DNA from: an uncultured Candidatus Saccharibacteria bacterium
GTDB taxonomy: Bacteria > Patescibacteriota > Saccharimonadia > Saccharimonadales > Saccharimonadaceae
Reading direction: 5' to 3'
Assembly (NCBI GenBank): GCA_947305655.1
Contig: CAMZEA010000004.1
Coordinates: 1-41,870 of the forward strand
DNA length: 41,870 bases
Of the stretch, positions 14,733 to 22,915 are shown in pieces. Numbering within the stretch: position 1 is the first letter of the stretch; each line of letters opens with the position of its first letter. Made by a program: the position numbers and the translations under genes. Below the pieces are notes generated by a model. It saw only the letters and a program-made list of their open reading frames with translations, was not told the DNA's origin and did not search any database.

Positions 14733-16903
14733 GCACACAATTATCCGCTAAGCTCCGGCCCCTTTTAAAATGCTTATTTTTTGCTGGATACTCGATATTG
14801 CTAATAACCGATAGCTGCAAGAAAATCGGGTTCATCAATGATTCGCGCCACATCCTAAACGCGGTCGCTTATTCTTTTTTGGTTATTTGCGGCGCGCTTT
14901 CACTATCGCACGAGCTGAAGCATAACATTCGGAGCAGAAAACTTTTCATCATGCTATTATCTTGGATAATCGGCCTTGCGACTTTTCTCGCAAGCAACAA
15001 TTTTACTTTTGTTAGAATCGCGATTGTCATAACGTCCGTCGGTTGTCTCGATTTTAAAGAAACCGTATGCGCAGATCTGCTACTTAAGTGTGTCATTTTC
15101 TGCGCCCTAATTGCACTGCCGCTGCTTAATCTGATGCCGTTCACCACACTCCTTCGAGCTGACGGTTCAGTTCGCTATGCATTCGGCTTCGAGCATCCGA
15201 ACGCATTGAGCACCTATATATTCTCTATCGTGTCGGATATGCTAATCTTATATTTCATCGATAAAAAAGGCACGAAGGTCCGCGATATGTTATTTGCCGG
15301 TTTTGTCGCAATGATGGCATTCTCGTCGTATTTCGTAATGAATTCGCAAGCAGCAACATTAGCCCTTGTTTTAATCTCAATATACTTATTGCTGCATAAT
15401 TTCATTAACAGGATGCTCTGCAATAAGGCCATGCTTCTTTTACTGAGGAATACATTTATCTTATTATCCGTCATAACATTCTCTTTAACGCTATTATCTT
15501 TTATAAACCCCAGCGCCCGTTCATTCCTCGACAAACTATTTAGCAATAGATTCAGTAATTTCTTGACGTATATAGGCCACACTGGCTTTTCCTTTTTTGG
15601 CACCTCTAGGCCTTATTCTATCAACGGCGCCTATCTAGATAGCATGGCATTGGGCTCGCTGCTAAACTTTGGGATTGCTGCTTTCGGTTTTCTCTGCGTC
15701 ATTACGCGAAAAAGCCTCGACCGTATGTTCCGAGACAATCGCCCTGAAACCGCATTCCTATTCATTATTGCTTTGTTTTTAGGTTTTACAGATACAAACA
15801 TGATGCTACCGACGCAGAATATCCTTCTAGTTTATTTCGCTTTTCTGAACACGAGAGATCCGTCGTCTGCGCCACAAGCGAGTTATTCCTCTGCAAGGAA
15901 TATCTATTTCTGCACAACTTACTATCATGTATTAATTGCGACAGTCAAAGAGATAGTCGCCAAGAGTCAAGACCCCATGATCGCGCTCTGCTCAAACTGG
16001 GGAGATCGTTCGCTAGTAGCAGACAATAGGCTACTCGCCCGCCTAAAGAAAAGCAACGTGTTTTCCGACATAACTACCCTAGATATATTCAAAATATACG
16101 GCGTCTCCGACAATATCAACGAGGTGTCGGCAATAACCAAACTGAAGATAATGGAATCATACAAAAAACAGCCGCTCGTCGAAATTCCGGTCAACTCAAA
16201 TGTTTTTCTTTTTAGCGACGCTGCATTTATAGGTCGAATTATTAATCATTGCGGCTATAAATACCATTTAATCGAAGATGGACTAGACTGCTTCATAAGT
16301 AACGCCAAAAACATAAAGGCAAGGCGCGGCATTCATTACGCGCTTAAGCGTCTTCTTGGGATGCGAGATATGGGCGAATCCAAGAATATAATTGACGTGG
16401 AAGTCAACAATAAGTCTGGCGTAAATCTACCAAACAAGGTAATAGAAGTCCCCAGGAAGTCCCTTTTCTCCAAGTTAAGCGTCGAAGATAAGCAGATTAT
16501 CGTGAGTATTTTCTTGCCAAAAATTCCTTCTAGGGATTTGTCCCTAGCATCCATTATCATTACTCAACCCTTCTATGACGACGGTTTCCTCGATAGCGCA
16601 AAGCAACAAGTTAGGCTCTATGGCGAGATAATAAGAAACTATTGCCATTCTAGCGAAGTTATCATCAAAATGCATCCTAGAGAGACAACAGACTATTCGC
16701 CTATCGCCAAATCAAAAAGAGTTATCATCCTTAAAGATAAATACCCTATTGAATTGCTTAATTTTCTCCCTAACACCCATTTTGGCACCGCAATTACCGT
16801 GAGCTCGACATCTCTTTCGACACTGAACGCCAATAATAAAATATTACTGGGCTGGGAATACTTAGATAACTTCAAGAAGGAGATTCGCAGTGGAAAAAAA
16901 TAA
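14726..16903 (+). CDS. Wzy-like polymerase fused to GT52/sialyltransferase-like domain
   Basis: One unbroken 725-residue frame. Residues 1 to about 388 are a polytopic membrane part with about ten helices and the O-antigen polymerase feature RYAFGFEHPN, plus a large loop and GAYLDSMALGSL. Residues from about 391 start a cytosolic domain: IYFCTTYYHVLIA, LIEDGL (near 517), KMHPRE (near 648) and TVSSTSLSTL. These resemble GT52 and polysialyl transferases that use CMP-sugars. So one protein may both add the nonulosonic acid and polymerise. The domain calls are from motifs only. I do not know this fusion from other organisms. Confidence 0.82.
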   Translation: MLSTQLSAKLRPLLKCLFFAGYSILLITDSCKKIGFINDSRHILNAVAYSFLVICGALSLSHELKHNIRSRKLFIMLLSWIIGLATFLASNNFTFVRIAIVITSVGCLDFKETVCADLLLKCVIFCALIALPLLNLMPFTTLLRADGSVRYAFGFEHPNALSTYIFSIVSDMLILYFIDKKGTKVRDMLFAGFVAMMAFSSYFVMNSQAATLALVLISIYLLLHNFINRMLCNKAMLLLLRNTFILLSVITFSLTLLSFINPSARSFLDKLFSNRFSNFLTYIGHTGFSFFGTSRPYSINGAYLDSMALGSLLNFGIAAFGFLCVITRKSLDRMFRDNRPETAFLFIIALFLGFTDTNMMLPTQNILLVYFAFLNTRDPSSAPQASYSSARNIYFCTTYYHVLIATVKEIVAKSQDPMIALCSNWGDRSLVADNRLLARLKKSNVFSDITTLDIFKIYGVSDNINEVSAITKLKIMESYKKQPLVEIPVNSNVFLFSDAAFIGRIINHCGYKYHLIEDGLDCFISNAKNIKARRGIHYALKRLLGMRDMGESKNIIDVEVNNKSGVNLPNKVIEVPRKSLFSKLSVEDKQIIVSIFLPKIPSRDLSLASIIITQPFYDDGFLDSAKQQVRLYGEIIRNYCHSSEVIIKMHPRETTDYSPIAKSKRVIILKDKYPIELLNFLPNTHFGTAITVSSTSLSTLNANNKILLGWEYLDNFKKEIRSGKK

Positions 16904-18344
16904 CGAAAGAGGCGAAGCGGTAAAAGCGGGCGTCTGGTATACTCTTTCGAATTTCCTTATTAAAGGATTAGCGTTTTTAACAATGCCAATCTTTACTCGC
17001 ATCATGTCGAGCTATGACATAGGCATTTTTTCAAATATTATTTCCTGGTTTAATATTTTAGCAATTATCGCCACCTTTGAAATTTATTCTTCGGTCGCAA
17101 TCGCTCGGTTCGATTACAAAAAGGATTTAGATTCATACATCTCATCATCACTAGTACTAGGTTCAGTTATTACATTGGGTTTTTATCTCCTTGCGCTCAT
17201 ATTCCACACTTACGTAGAGCAACTGCTAATGATAAACTTCACGACCCTAAATATCATCTTCATATACCTTCTGGTATATCCAGCGATTCAGATGTATCAG
17301 ATGAAAAATCAAATACAATATAAGTACCGGCCGATTATCATTACTTCCCTCCTGAGCGCCCTCCTCTCCACTTTTCTCTCGATTCTACTCGTAGTCTTAT
17401 CAGCAGACAAACTCATGGGGCGCGTGATTGGCTATTTTGCTCCCTTAATAGCAATGTCTGCCGTCATATACGTCGTCCTATTAGCAAACGGAAGGAGTAT
17501 ATCGAGAAAATATTGGAGGTACGCCTTGGCTATTTCCTTCCCGTTAATCTGGCATCTATTGGCCGGCTACCTTCTGAGCTCGGCTGATAAAATTATGATC
17601 ACGAAGATGATCTCGCCAGAAGCTAACGCGTCCTATAGCGTAGCCTATACAATATCTTCTATAGCATCAATCCTCTGGGCGTCAATGAATAATGCTTGGT
17701 CTCCATGGGCTTATAAAAGAATGGACGAGAAAGATTACACTTCGCTCAAAAAGAGCTCTAAGCCCTACACGTTTTTCTTTGTAGCGATAGTATTCCTGCT
17801 GTTATTAATAACTCCCGAACTGCTCCTAATAATGGGAGGAGAGAAATATGTGCAGGCAAAATATGTCATGCCGCCAGTTATGATTGGCTACGTGTTTCAG
17901 TTTATATATTCCCTGTACGTTAACATCGAATTTTACCATAAGAAGCAAAGGAATATCGCAATCGGCACGATTATAGTAGCTTTCCTTAATATCGGACTAA
18001 ACTTCATATTTATCGGGTTATTTGGATATATAGCAGCTGCGTATACGACGCTTATTGGCTATCTGTGCCTGTTAGCCATTCATTTTTACTTAGTGAAAAG
18101 ACTAAAATGCACAGGCTGGTATGACACTAAGTTCTTTTTAAAGATATCACTGGCCGCCTTAGCGTATATACCCGTCTGCTCGCTGCTATACTCCAATAAT
18201 ATGATGCGGTATACCTTCATAGCCGCCTTAGCTGCCATTCTCTCTCTCATCCTCATAGTTAATCGCAAGAAGATAGGAGGGCTGACTAAAAGCGTTCCGC
18301 TGTTCAAAAAAGTGTTATCATTAATGAAGAAAGAAGACAACTAA
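16890..18344 (+). CDS. Wzx-type polysaccharide flippase
   Basis: 484 residues with about twelve to fourteen transmembrane helices. The N-terminus (AGVWYTLSNFLIKGLAFLTMPIFTRIMSSYDIG) is typical of the polysaccharide transport family. It flips the finished undecaprenyl-linked unit outward. GTG at 16890 is the start, backed by AAGGAG eight bases upstream; it overlaps the polymerase gene by 14 bases, and its stop overlaps the next ATG. Confidence 0.93.
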   Translation: MEKNNERGEAVKAGVWYTLSNFLIKGLAFLTMPIFTRIMSSYDIGIFSNIISWFNILAIIATFEIYSSVAIARFDYKKDLDSYISSSLVLGSVITLGFYLLALIFHTYVEQLLMINFTTLNIIFIYLLVYPAIQMYQMKNQIQYKYRPIIITSLLSALLSTFLSILLVVLSADKLMGRVIGYFAPLIAMSAVIYVVLLANGRSISRKYWRYALAISFPLIWHLLAGYLLSSADKIMITKMISPEANASYSVAYTISSIASILWASMNNAWSPWAYKRMDEKDYTSLKKSSKPYTFFFVAIVFLLLLITPELLLIMGGEKYVQAKYVMPPVMIGYVFQFIYSLYVNIEFYHKKQRNIAIGTIIVAFLNIGLNFIFIGLFGYIAAAYTTLIGYLCLLAIHFYLVKRLKCTGWYDTKFFLKISLAALAYIPVCSLLYSNNMMRYTFIAALAAILSLILIVNRKKIGGLTKSVPLFKKVLSLMKKEDN

Positions 18345-19957
18345 TGAGAATACTAGCTATTATCCCGGCAAGGGCCGGTTCAAAAGGCATCCCTAATAAG
18401 AATATCCGGATCATCGGAGGCCACCCTCTTGCATATTACGCCATTAATAATGCAAAAATGTCGAAACGCATCACCGATATTGTCGTGAGTACGGATTCGC
18501 CAGAAGTAATGCTTATCGCGAAGCAAATGGGGGTGCCCGTAAGAGAAAGAGATCCCGCATTATGCGGTGACAGTACAACTCTAGATTCGGTCGTTTTCGA
18601 CGCTATTCCGAAAGGCGAAACCTACGACTATGTCGTCACTATGCAACCGACCAGCCCTACCCTAAAGACGGAAACGTTGGATAAAGCAATTGATCACGCG
18701 ATCAGCGGTGACTATGATACCGTCATTTCCGCAATCAATAAACCCCACCTATCCTGGCGCGATGGCGACAATGGAAAGAAACTTCCAAACTATAAAGAGC
18801 GTCTCAATCGTCAGTACTTGCCCGCTAATTATCTCGAGACGGGAGCCTTCGTTATCTCTAAAACAAGCTGCGTCAGCAATACTAGCCGTATTGGAGATAA
18901 AGTTGACATATTCGAGGTGCAGGAAGATGAAGCCCTAGATATCGATTCGTTTTTCGATTTACAAAACGCCGAAATGGCCCTTCAGAATAAAACAGTAGCT
19001 ATATATGTGAACGGCAACGGCGCTCGGGGGACTGGCCATATCTATCGAGCACTGGAGCTCGCAGACGAGTTTCTCGTAAAGCCAGACATCTATTTTGATG
19101 TCAACCAAACAAATCGCGACTTATTCGGCAAAACGACCCACTCATTAATCCCCGTCAACGGCATAAACGAGCTATTTGAAATCTGTAAGAAAAAGAATTA
19201 CAGTATTTTCATCAATGACATTCTAAATACGAGCGTCGATTATATGTTTGCCCTTCGCAATGTTCTACCAGAAGCAAAAATTGTCAATTTCGAGGATGAC
19301 GGAGAGGGCGGTCGCTATGCTGACTTTGTTTTTAATGCGCTATATACCGAGAGCGAATATAAGAACGTCTACGCCGGCCACAAGTACTATATTTGCGCAA
19401 AACCATTCTTATTCTTCGAACCGATCAAAATTAACGAGAAGGTCAAGAATATCTTGGTTACTTTCGGCGGGGCAGATCCGATGAGATATACAGAGCGCGT
19501 TCTAGATATTATCGAGAAAGATGAGTATCTGAATTATAACTTCACTATAGTCCTCGGCAAAGCAAAGAATGAAGAAGAAATATTAAGCAAATATGGTAAT
19601 CACGCTAATATTAAAATATTAAAGAATATTACGAATATGGCCGAAATCATGAGCTCAAACGATATCGCGATCACGTCTCGCGGCCGTACAGGGTATGAAC
19701 TGGCCATCCTCGGCATACCGACCATCGCTATGGCGCAAAACAAGCGCGAAGAGCAGCATAGGTTCATTTCGGAGGAGAATGGTTTTGAATATCTAGGTTC
19801 CGATCCGAGTAGTGAAATAATCGAGGGAACTTTGAAGACATATTTAAGCTTAAGCTCAGACGCACGAAAACAGCTCCAGGCTCGCATGCTTCATAGCGAT
19901 TTAAAAGACGGCAGAGGCAGAGTGATGAGCATAATTAACAATGGCTATTTCCTCTAG
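18344..19957 (+). CDS. CMP-nonulosonate synthetase fused to PseG-like hydrolase
   Basis: 537 residues, two enzymes in one. Residues 1 to about 215 match NeuA/PseF/LegF cytidylyltransferases: IPARAGSKGIPNKN, MQPTSP and LDIDSFFDLQNAE. Residues from about 217 match PseG, the UDP-sugar hydrolase of pseudaminic acid synthesis: RGTGHIYRALELA (with the catalytic-type His in GTGH), ILVTFGGADP and GRTGYELAILGIPTIAMAQN. The N part should activate the acid with CTP; the C part should release the six-carbon sugar that the NeuB-type enzyme condenses with PEP. The dehydratase, aminotransferase and acetyltransferase steps are not in the window. Confidence 0.9.
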   Translation: MRILAIIPARAGSKGIPNKNIRIIGGHPLAYYAINNAKMSKRITDIVVSTDSPEVMLIAKQMGVPVRERDPALCGDSTTLDSVVFDAIPKGETYDYVVTMQPTSPTLKTETLDKAIDHAISGDYDTVISAINKPHLSWRDGDNGKKLPNYKERLNRQYLPANYLETGAFVISKTSCVSNTSRIGDKVDIFEVQEDEALDIDSFFDLQNAEMALQNKTVAIYVNGNGARGTGHIYRALELADEFLVKPDIYFDVNQTNRDLFGKTTHSLIPVNGINELFEICKKKNYSIFINDILNTSVDYMFALRNVLPEAKIVNFEDDGEGGRYADFVFNALYTESEYKNVYAGHKYYICAKPFLFFEPIKINEKVKNILVTFGGADPMRYTERVLDIIEKDEYLNYNFTIVLGKAKNEEEILSKYGNHANIKILKNITNMAEIMSSNDIAITSRGRTGYELAILGIPTIAMAQNKREEQHRFISEENGFEYLGSDPSSEIIEGTLKTYLSLSSDARKQLQARMLHSDLKDGRGRVMSIINNGYFL

Positions 19958-20025
19958 TCGCGCTCATTTCCTCATTTATCACCTTTATCATATGTTTATG
20001 TGTCAGTAAAACCAGACAGTGGTGT

Positions 20026-20054
20026 TTCAAACTAATTCGAATCGATAGTATAAT
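20026..20054 (+). promoter_or_regulatory. Promoter of the neuB-like gene
   Basis: TTCAAA (20026-20031), a 17-base spacer and TATAAT (20049-20054). AGGAGC precedes the ATG at 20076. The gap 19958-20075 holds no terminator that I can see, so read-through from the upstream operon is likely. Confidence 0.7.
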
Positions 20055-20075
20055 TAATAAAATAGGAGCAAAGCA

Positions 20076-21119
20076 ATGAGAACAACTAAACCATACCTAA
20101 TCGCCGAAATGGGCGTCAATTTCTACGATACCGCTAAGGAGCTAAATATTACTCCGCTTGAAGCCGCAAAGCTGTACATTGATAAGGCGTCCGATGCCGG
20201 CATTGATTGCGCGAAATTTCAATCATACAAGGCTAATACTATTGTTTCAAAGAACTCTCCGGCCTATTGGGACACGACAAAAGAGCCGACAAAAACACAA
20301 TACGAGCTGTTCACCAAATTCGATAGTTTCGGGGAAAAAGAATATCGAGAGCTTTGCGACTATACGCACAGTAAGGGAATGGACTTCACATCTACTCCTT
20401 TCGACTATGCTTCGGCCGACTATCTTTATGATATGGTAGATTTTTATAAGATCTCGTCTTCGGATCTTTCCAATATCCCTTTTATACGACATATTGGCTC
20501 AAAGGGGAAACCAGTTATCCTCTCCGTCGGCGCATCGTATTTATCCGAGGTCGACGAGGCGGTCAGGGCACTATCCGAGTCTGGCTGCCAAGACATAACG
20601 ATATTGCATTGCGTATTATCATACCCGACTGCTCCAGAAAATGCCAACCTTAGAATTATCAAAACTCTCCACGAAGTTTTCCCAAACATAAAAGTCGGCT
20701 TTAGCGACCATGTCGCCCCAGATAAATCGATGATGACTCTCGCTACCGCCTACCTTATGGGTGCCGACGTCATCGAAAAACACTTTACGCTAAATAAGCA
20801 CCTGAGGGGAAACGACCACTACCACTCTGGCGACCCAGACGATTTTAGGTTAGCTATAGCGAATTTCAAATGGATCGACGAAGTGCTTGGCGACGGCGAA
20901 AAAACCGTTCTCGACTGCGAGAAAATTCCACGAAGAGAAGCTCGAAGATCGTTAGTTCTCACTAGAGACATGAAATGCGGAGAAGCGATTACGCCTAATG
21001 ATATAATGCCAAAAAGGCCAGGCACCGGCATTTCGCCTATCTATACGGATATAGTCATAGGTCGCAAAGTAGTTAAAGACCTTCCAGAGGACACTATTCT
21101 TCAATGGGATATGGTATAA
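20076..21119 (+). CDS. neuB: NeuB-type nonulosonic acid synthase
   Basis: 347 residues. An N-terminal TIM barrel carries IAEMGVN, KFQSYKA, FYKISSSDLSN, HCVLSYPTAPENANL, GFSDHV and EKHFTL; the C-terminal part (about 283-347) is a SAF/antifreeze-like domain. NeuB-family enzymes condense PEP with ManNAc or a diamino-trideoxy hexose to give sialic, legionaminic or pseudaminic acid. Given the PseG-like domain upstream, a pseudaminic-type product (PseI role) is the best guess. It overlaps the acyltransferase gene by 16 bases. Confidence 0.9.
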   Translation: MRTTKPYLIAEMGVNFYDTAKELNITPLEAAKLYIDKASDAGIDCAKFQSYKANTIVSKNSPAYWDTTKEPTKTQYELFTKFDSFGEKEYRELCDYTHSKGMDFTSTPFDYASADYLYDMVDFYKISSSDLSNIPFIRHIGSKGKPVILSVGASYLSEVDEAVRALSESGCQDITILHCVLSYPTAPENANLRIIKTLHEVFPNIKVGFSDHVAPDKSMMTLATAYLMGADVIEKHFTLNKHLRGNDHYHSGDPDDFRLAIANFKWIDEVLGDGEKTVLDCEKIPRREARRSLVLTRDMKCGEAITPNDIMPKRPGTGISPIYTDIVIGRKVVKDLPEDTILQWDMV

Positions 21120-22183
21120 AACCCTCGTCTACCTCCAACAAGCACAACGATAAACGCTTGCTATATCTAGATACTCTGAATATTGTCGCAATCATAGCAG
21201 TCTTACTTATGCACCACAACGGCAATGTTCATTCTTTCAGCCAATCATCGAGCTGGATTACGTCGCTGGCCGTCGAGACCGTCTTTTACTTCGCCGTGCC
21301 AGTATTCATTATGATTACTGGAGCGACGCTGCTTGGCTACCGCCAGAAGTATGACACAAAAACCTACTTCAAGAAGCGTTTCGCCAAGGTGCTCATCCCG
21401 TCAATCGCATGGATGATAATAATGTTTTGCTGGCATGTCTTTATTCGTAAAGATTTGGCCATAACCGACTGGTCGCCGGCGAGCATTTTGAATATTTTCA
21501 CTGCTAGCCGCGAAAATACCGTTTATTACTATCTGTTTGTAATACTAGGCCTTTATCTTACAATCCCATTATTTGCGCCTCTCGCGGAAAAGAAATACCG
21601 CAAGTTGCTTTGGTATGGCGTAGTCGCATTCTTCGTCTTTAATGCTCTATTGCCGAATCTGTCTGCCCTTGTCGGTATAAACTACAACAGCGATTTTAGC
21701 GTCAGAATTGGTTCCTATGTCGTCTATTTGTTCCTCGGATATCTCTTGAGTACGGCGAAAATTCAAAAGAAATACCGTATTCTGCTGTACTTGGGGGGGG
21801 TCCTCGCCATCATTTGGCGTTATACGACTACGCTTAACGCTTCGTTTGCGCACGGATATCTCGTCAAAACAACCTGGGGCTACACCCAGTTCCACACGAT
21901 TATTCTTGCTTCTGCGGTTTATGTATTTGTCAAGAACCTCCCGCTCGACAAGGTCTCCGAGAAAGCAAAAGCCATCCTCGCAAAACTAGCTAGCTGCAGC
22001 TTCGGGATATATCTCTGCCATATGATGGTCATGTATTACGAAGGCGGCGTTCTTAAGAGGCTCGGCTTGCCAACTGGCTCCTGGATTTACCGCTTCCTCT
22101 GCCCATTTCTCACTTACGCTCTTTGCGTCGGGCTAGTTCTAATCCTCAAAAAGATCCCGTTCTTACGCCGCATCGTCCCATAA
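21104..22183 (+). CDS. Membrane acyltransferase (acyltransferase 3 family) with G8 tract
   Basis: 359 residues with about ten transmembrane helices. The N-terminus has LLYLDTLNIVAIIAVLLMHH, the family's catalytic-type His after the first helix. Such enzymes O-acetylate surface sugars. Eight G residues in a row lie at 21793-21800 (codons for LGGV); loss or gain of one G would truncate the protein near its middle. ATG at 21104 has no strong ribosome binding site, so translation is probably coupled to neuB. Confidence 0.87.
   Translation: MGYGIKPSSTSNKHNDKRLLYLDTLNIVAIIAVLLMHHNGNVHSFSQSSSWITSLAVETVFYFAVPVFIMITGATLLGYRQKYDTKTYFKKRFAKVLIPSIAWMIIMFCWHVFIRKDLAITDWSPASILNIFTASRENTVYYYLFVILGLYLTIPLFAPLAEKKYRKLLWYGVVAFFVFNALLPNLSALVGINYNSDFSVRIGSYVVYLFLGYLLSTAKIQKKYRILLYLGGVLAIIWRYTTTLNASFAHGYLVKTTWGYTQFHTIILASAVYVFVKNLPLDKVSEKAKAILAKLASCSFGIYLCHMMVMYYEGGVLKRLGLPTGSWIYRFLCPFLTYALCVGLVLILKKIPFLRRIVP
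21793..21800. repeat. G8 homopolymer inside the acyltransferase gene
   Basis: The longest G run I saw in the window, in a surface-modification gene. Such tracts are classic sites of slipped-strand phase variation in other bacteria. Confidence 0.7.
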
Positions 22184-22186
22184 GTG

Positions 22187-22195
22187 TGCTACAAT
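22187..22195 (+). promoter_or_regulatory. Extended -10 promoter upstream of the VanZ-like gene
   Basis: TGC-TACAAT starts four bases after the acyltransferase stop. It predicts an RNA start near 22202 and a leader of almost 150 bases. A second TATAAT lies at 22261-22266, just after two tandem repeats, and may be another promoter. Confidence 0.6.
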
Positions 22196-22209
22196 AATAA
22201 TAAGCATTA

Positions 22210-22325
22210 ACGGTCTGACCCACCGTAGATGTGGAGTGTGAACACGTGGAGTGTGATCACTATAATCAAAAAGCGGCTCTTTATCCGCCAGGCTATGGAC
22301 ATGAGGCCTGGCGGATGCCGCATCT
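22210..22325 (+). other. Structured leader element of unknown class
   Basis: Helix 1: ACGGT/ACCGT (22210-22214 with 22222-22226). Helix 2 follows directly: AGATGTGG (22227-22234) with CCGCATCT (22318-22325). Helix 3: a perfect 11-base stem, ATCCGCCAGGC (22283-22293) with GCCTGGCGGAT (22306-22316). Inside helix 2, 22231-22260 is two tandem 15-base units differing by one base, each able to form GTG-TGAW-CAC. I do not match it to a known riboswitch or RNA family. No Shine-Dalgarno precedes the VanZ-like ATG at 22349, so this element may control its translation. Confidence 0.6.
22231..22260 (+). repeat. Tandem 15-base repeat, two units
   Basis: GTGGAGTGTGAACAC followed by GTGGAGTGTGATCAC. It lies just before a TATAAT box and within the structured leader, so it could be a protein operator or an RNA element. 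Confidence 0.75.
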
Positions 22326-22348
22326 AGGCCTATGCGCCCCGCACAATC

Positions 22349-22915
22349 ATGAAGAAAACTACGAAGATCAAAATCGCGAAGATTGTCGCAATCTGTCTCG
22401 TTGCCATTCTCTGGATGGGCGGTATTTTTAAGCTTTCTAGTATGAATTCCGACAATTCTAACGGTCACAGTACTGATATTCTCGCCGTCTTTATCGAGGA
22501 TACACTAGAGGTAACAAATAAGGCCGGCATCACAAATTCCAATCCTAGTGACAAGAAGCTCGCGAAAGCGACGAAACTCATTAATGCCCCGCTACGCAAA
22601 GTCATGCACGCGAGCGTTTACTTCATCCTCGCCTTTATCGTCATGCTCGTATGCGGCATCATTTTCGACCATAATCGCTACGCGCTAAGCTGCATTATTG
22701 CTTTCTGCGTGGCCGCTATTTTCGCCTGTACTGACGAATTTCACCAAACTCTAGTGCCAGGACGCACCGGCCAAGCCCTAGACGTTCTCATCGATTCTGC
22801 GGGCGCCGCAGCAGGAATTTTGTTTTATTCTACCTATCGTTTTGCGTACTGCCTAGGCATGCGCCATCAAAAAGCATTAACCAATAAGGAGAAAGTGGAT
22901 GCCAAGCAAGAGTAG
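22349..22915 (+). CDS. VanZ-family membrane protein
   Basis: 188 residues with four predicted helices and the VanZ pattern: LWMGGIFKLSS near the first helix, KVMHASVYFILAFIVML, and DEFHQTLVPGRTGQALDVLI before the last helix. VanZ-like proteins bind or affect envelope components; the exact activity is unsettled. It is translated after a long structured leader without a visible ribosome binding site. It overlaps the LCP gene by 17 bases, which ties it to wall-glycan attachment. Confidence 0.88.
   Translation: MKKTTKIKIAKIVAICLVAILWMGGIFKLSSMNSDNSNGHSTDILAVFIEDTLEVTNKAGITNSNPSDKKLAKATKLINAPLRKVMHASVYFILAFIVMLVCGIIFDHNRYALSCIIAFCVAAIFACTDEFHQTLVPGRTGQALDVLIDSAGAAAGILFYSTYRFAYCLGMRHQKALTNKEKVDAKQE

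Noticed and set aside
22231-22431. A 66-codon GTG-start frame rich in Cys and His (CEHVECDH)
   Set aside because: It is the translation of the tandem repeat and RNA stem, runs into the VanZ-like gene in another frame and has no ribosome binding site.
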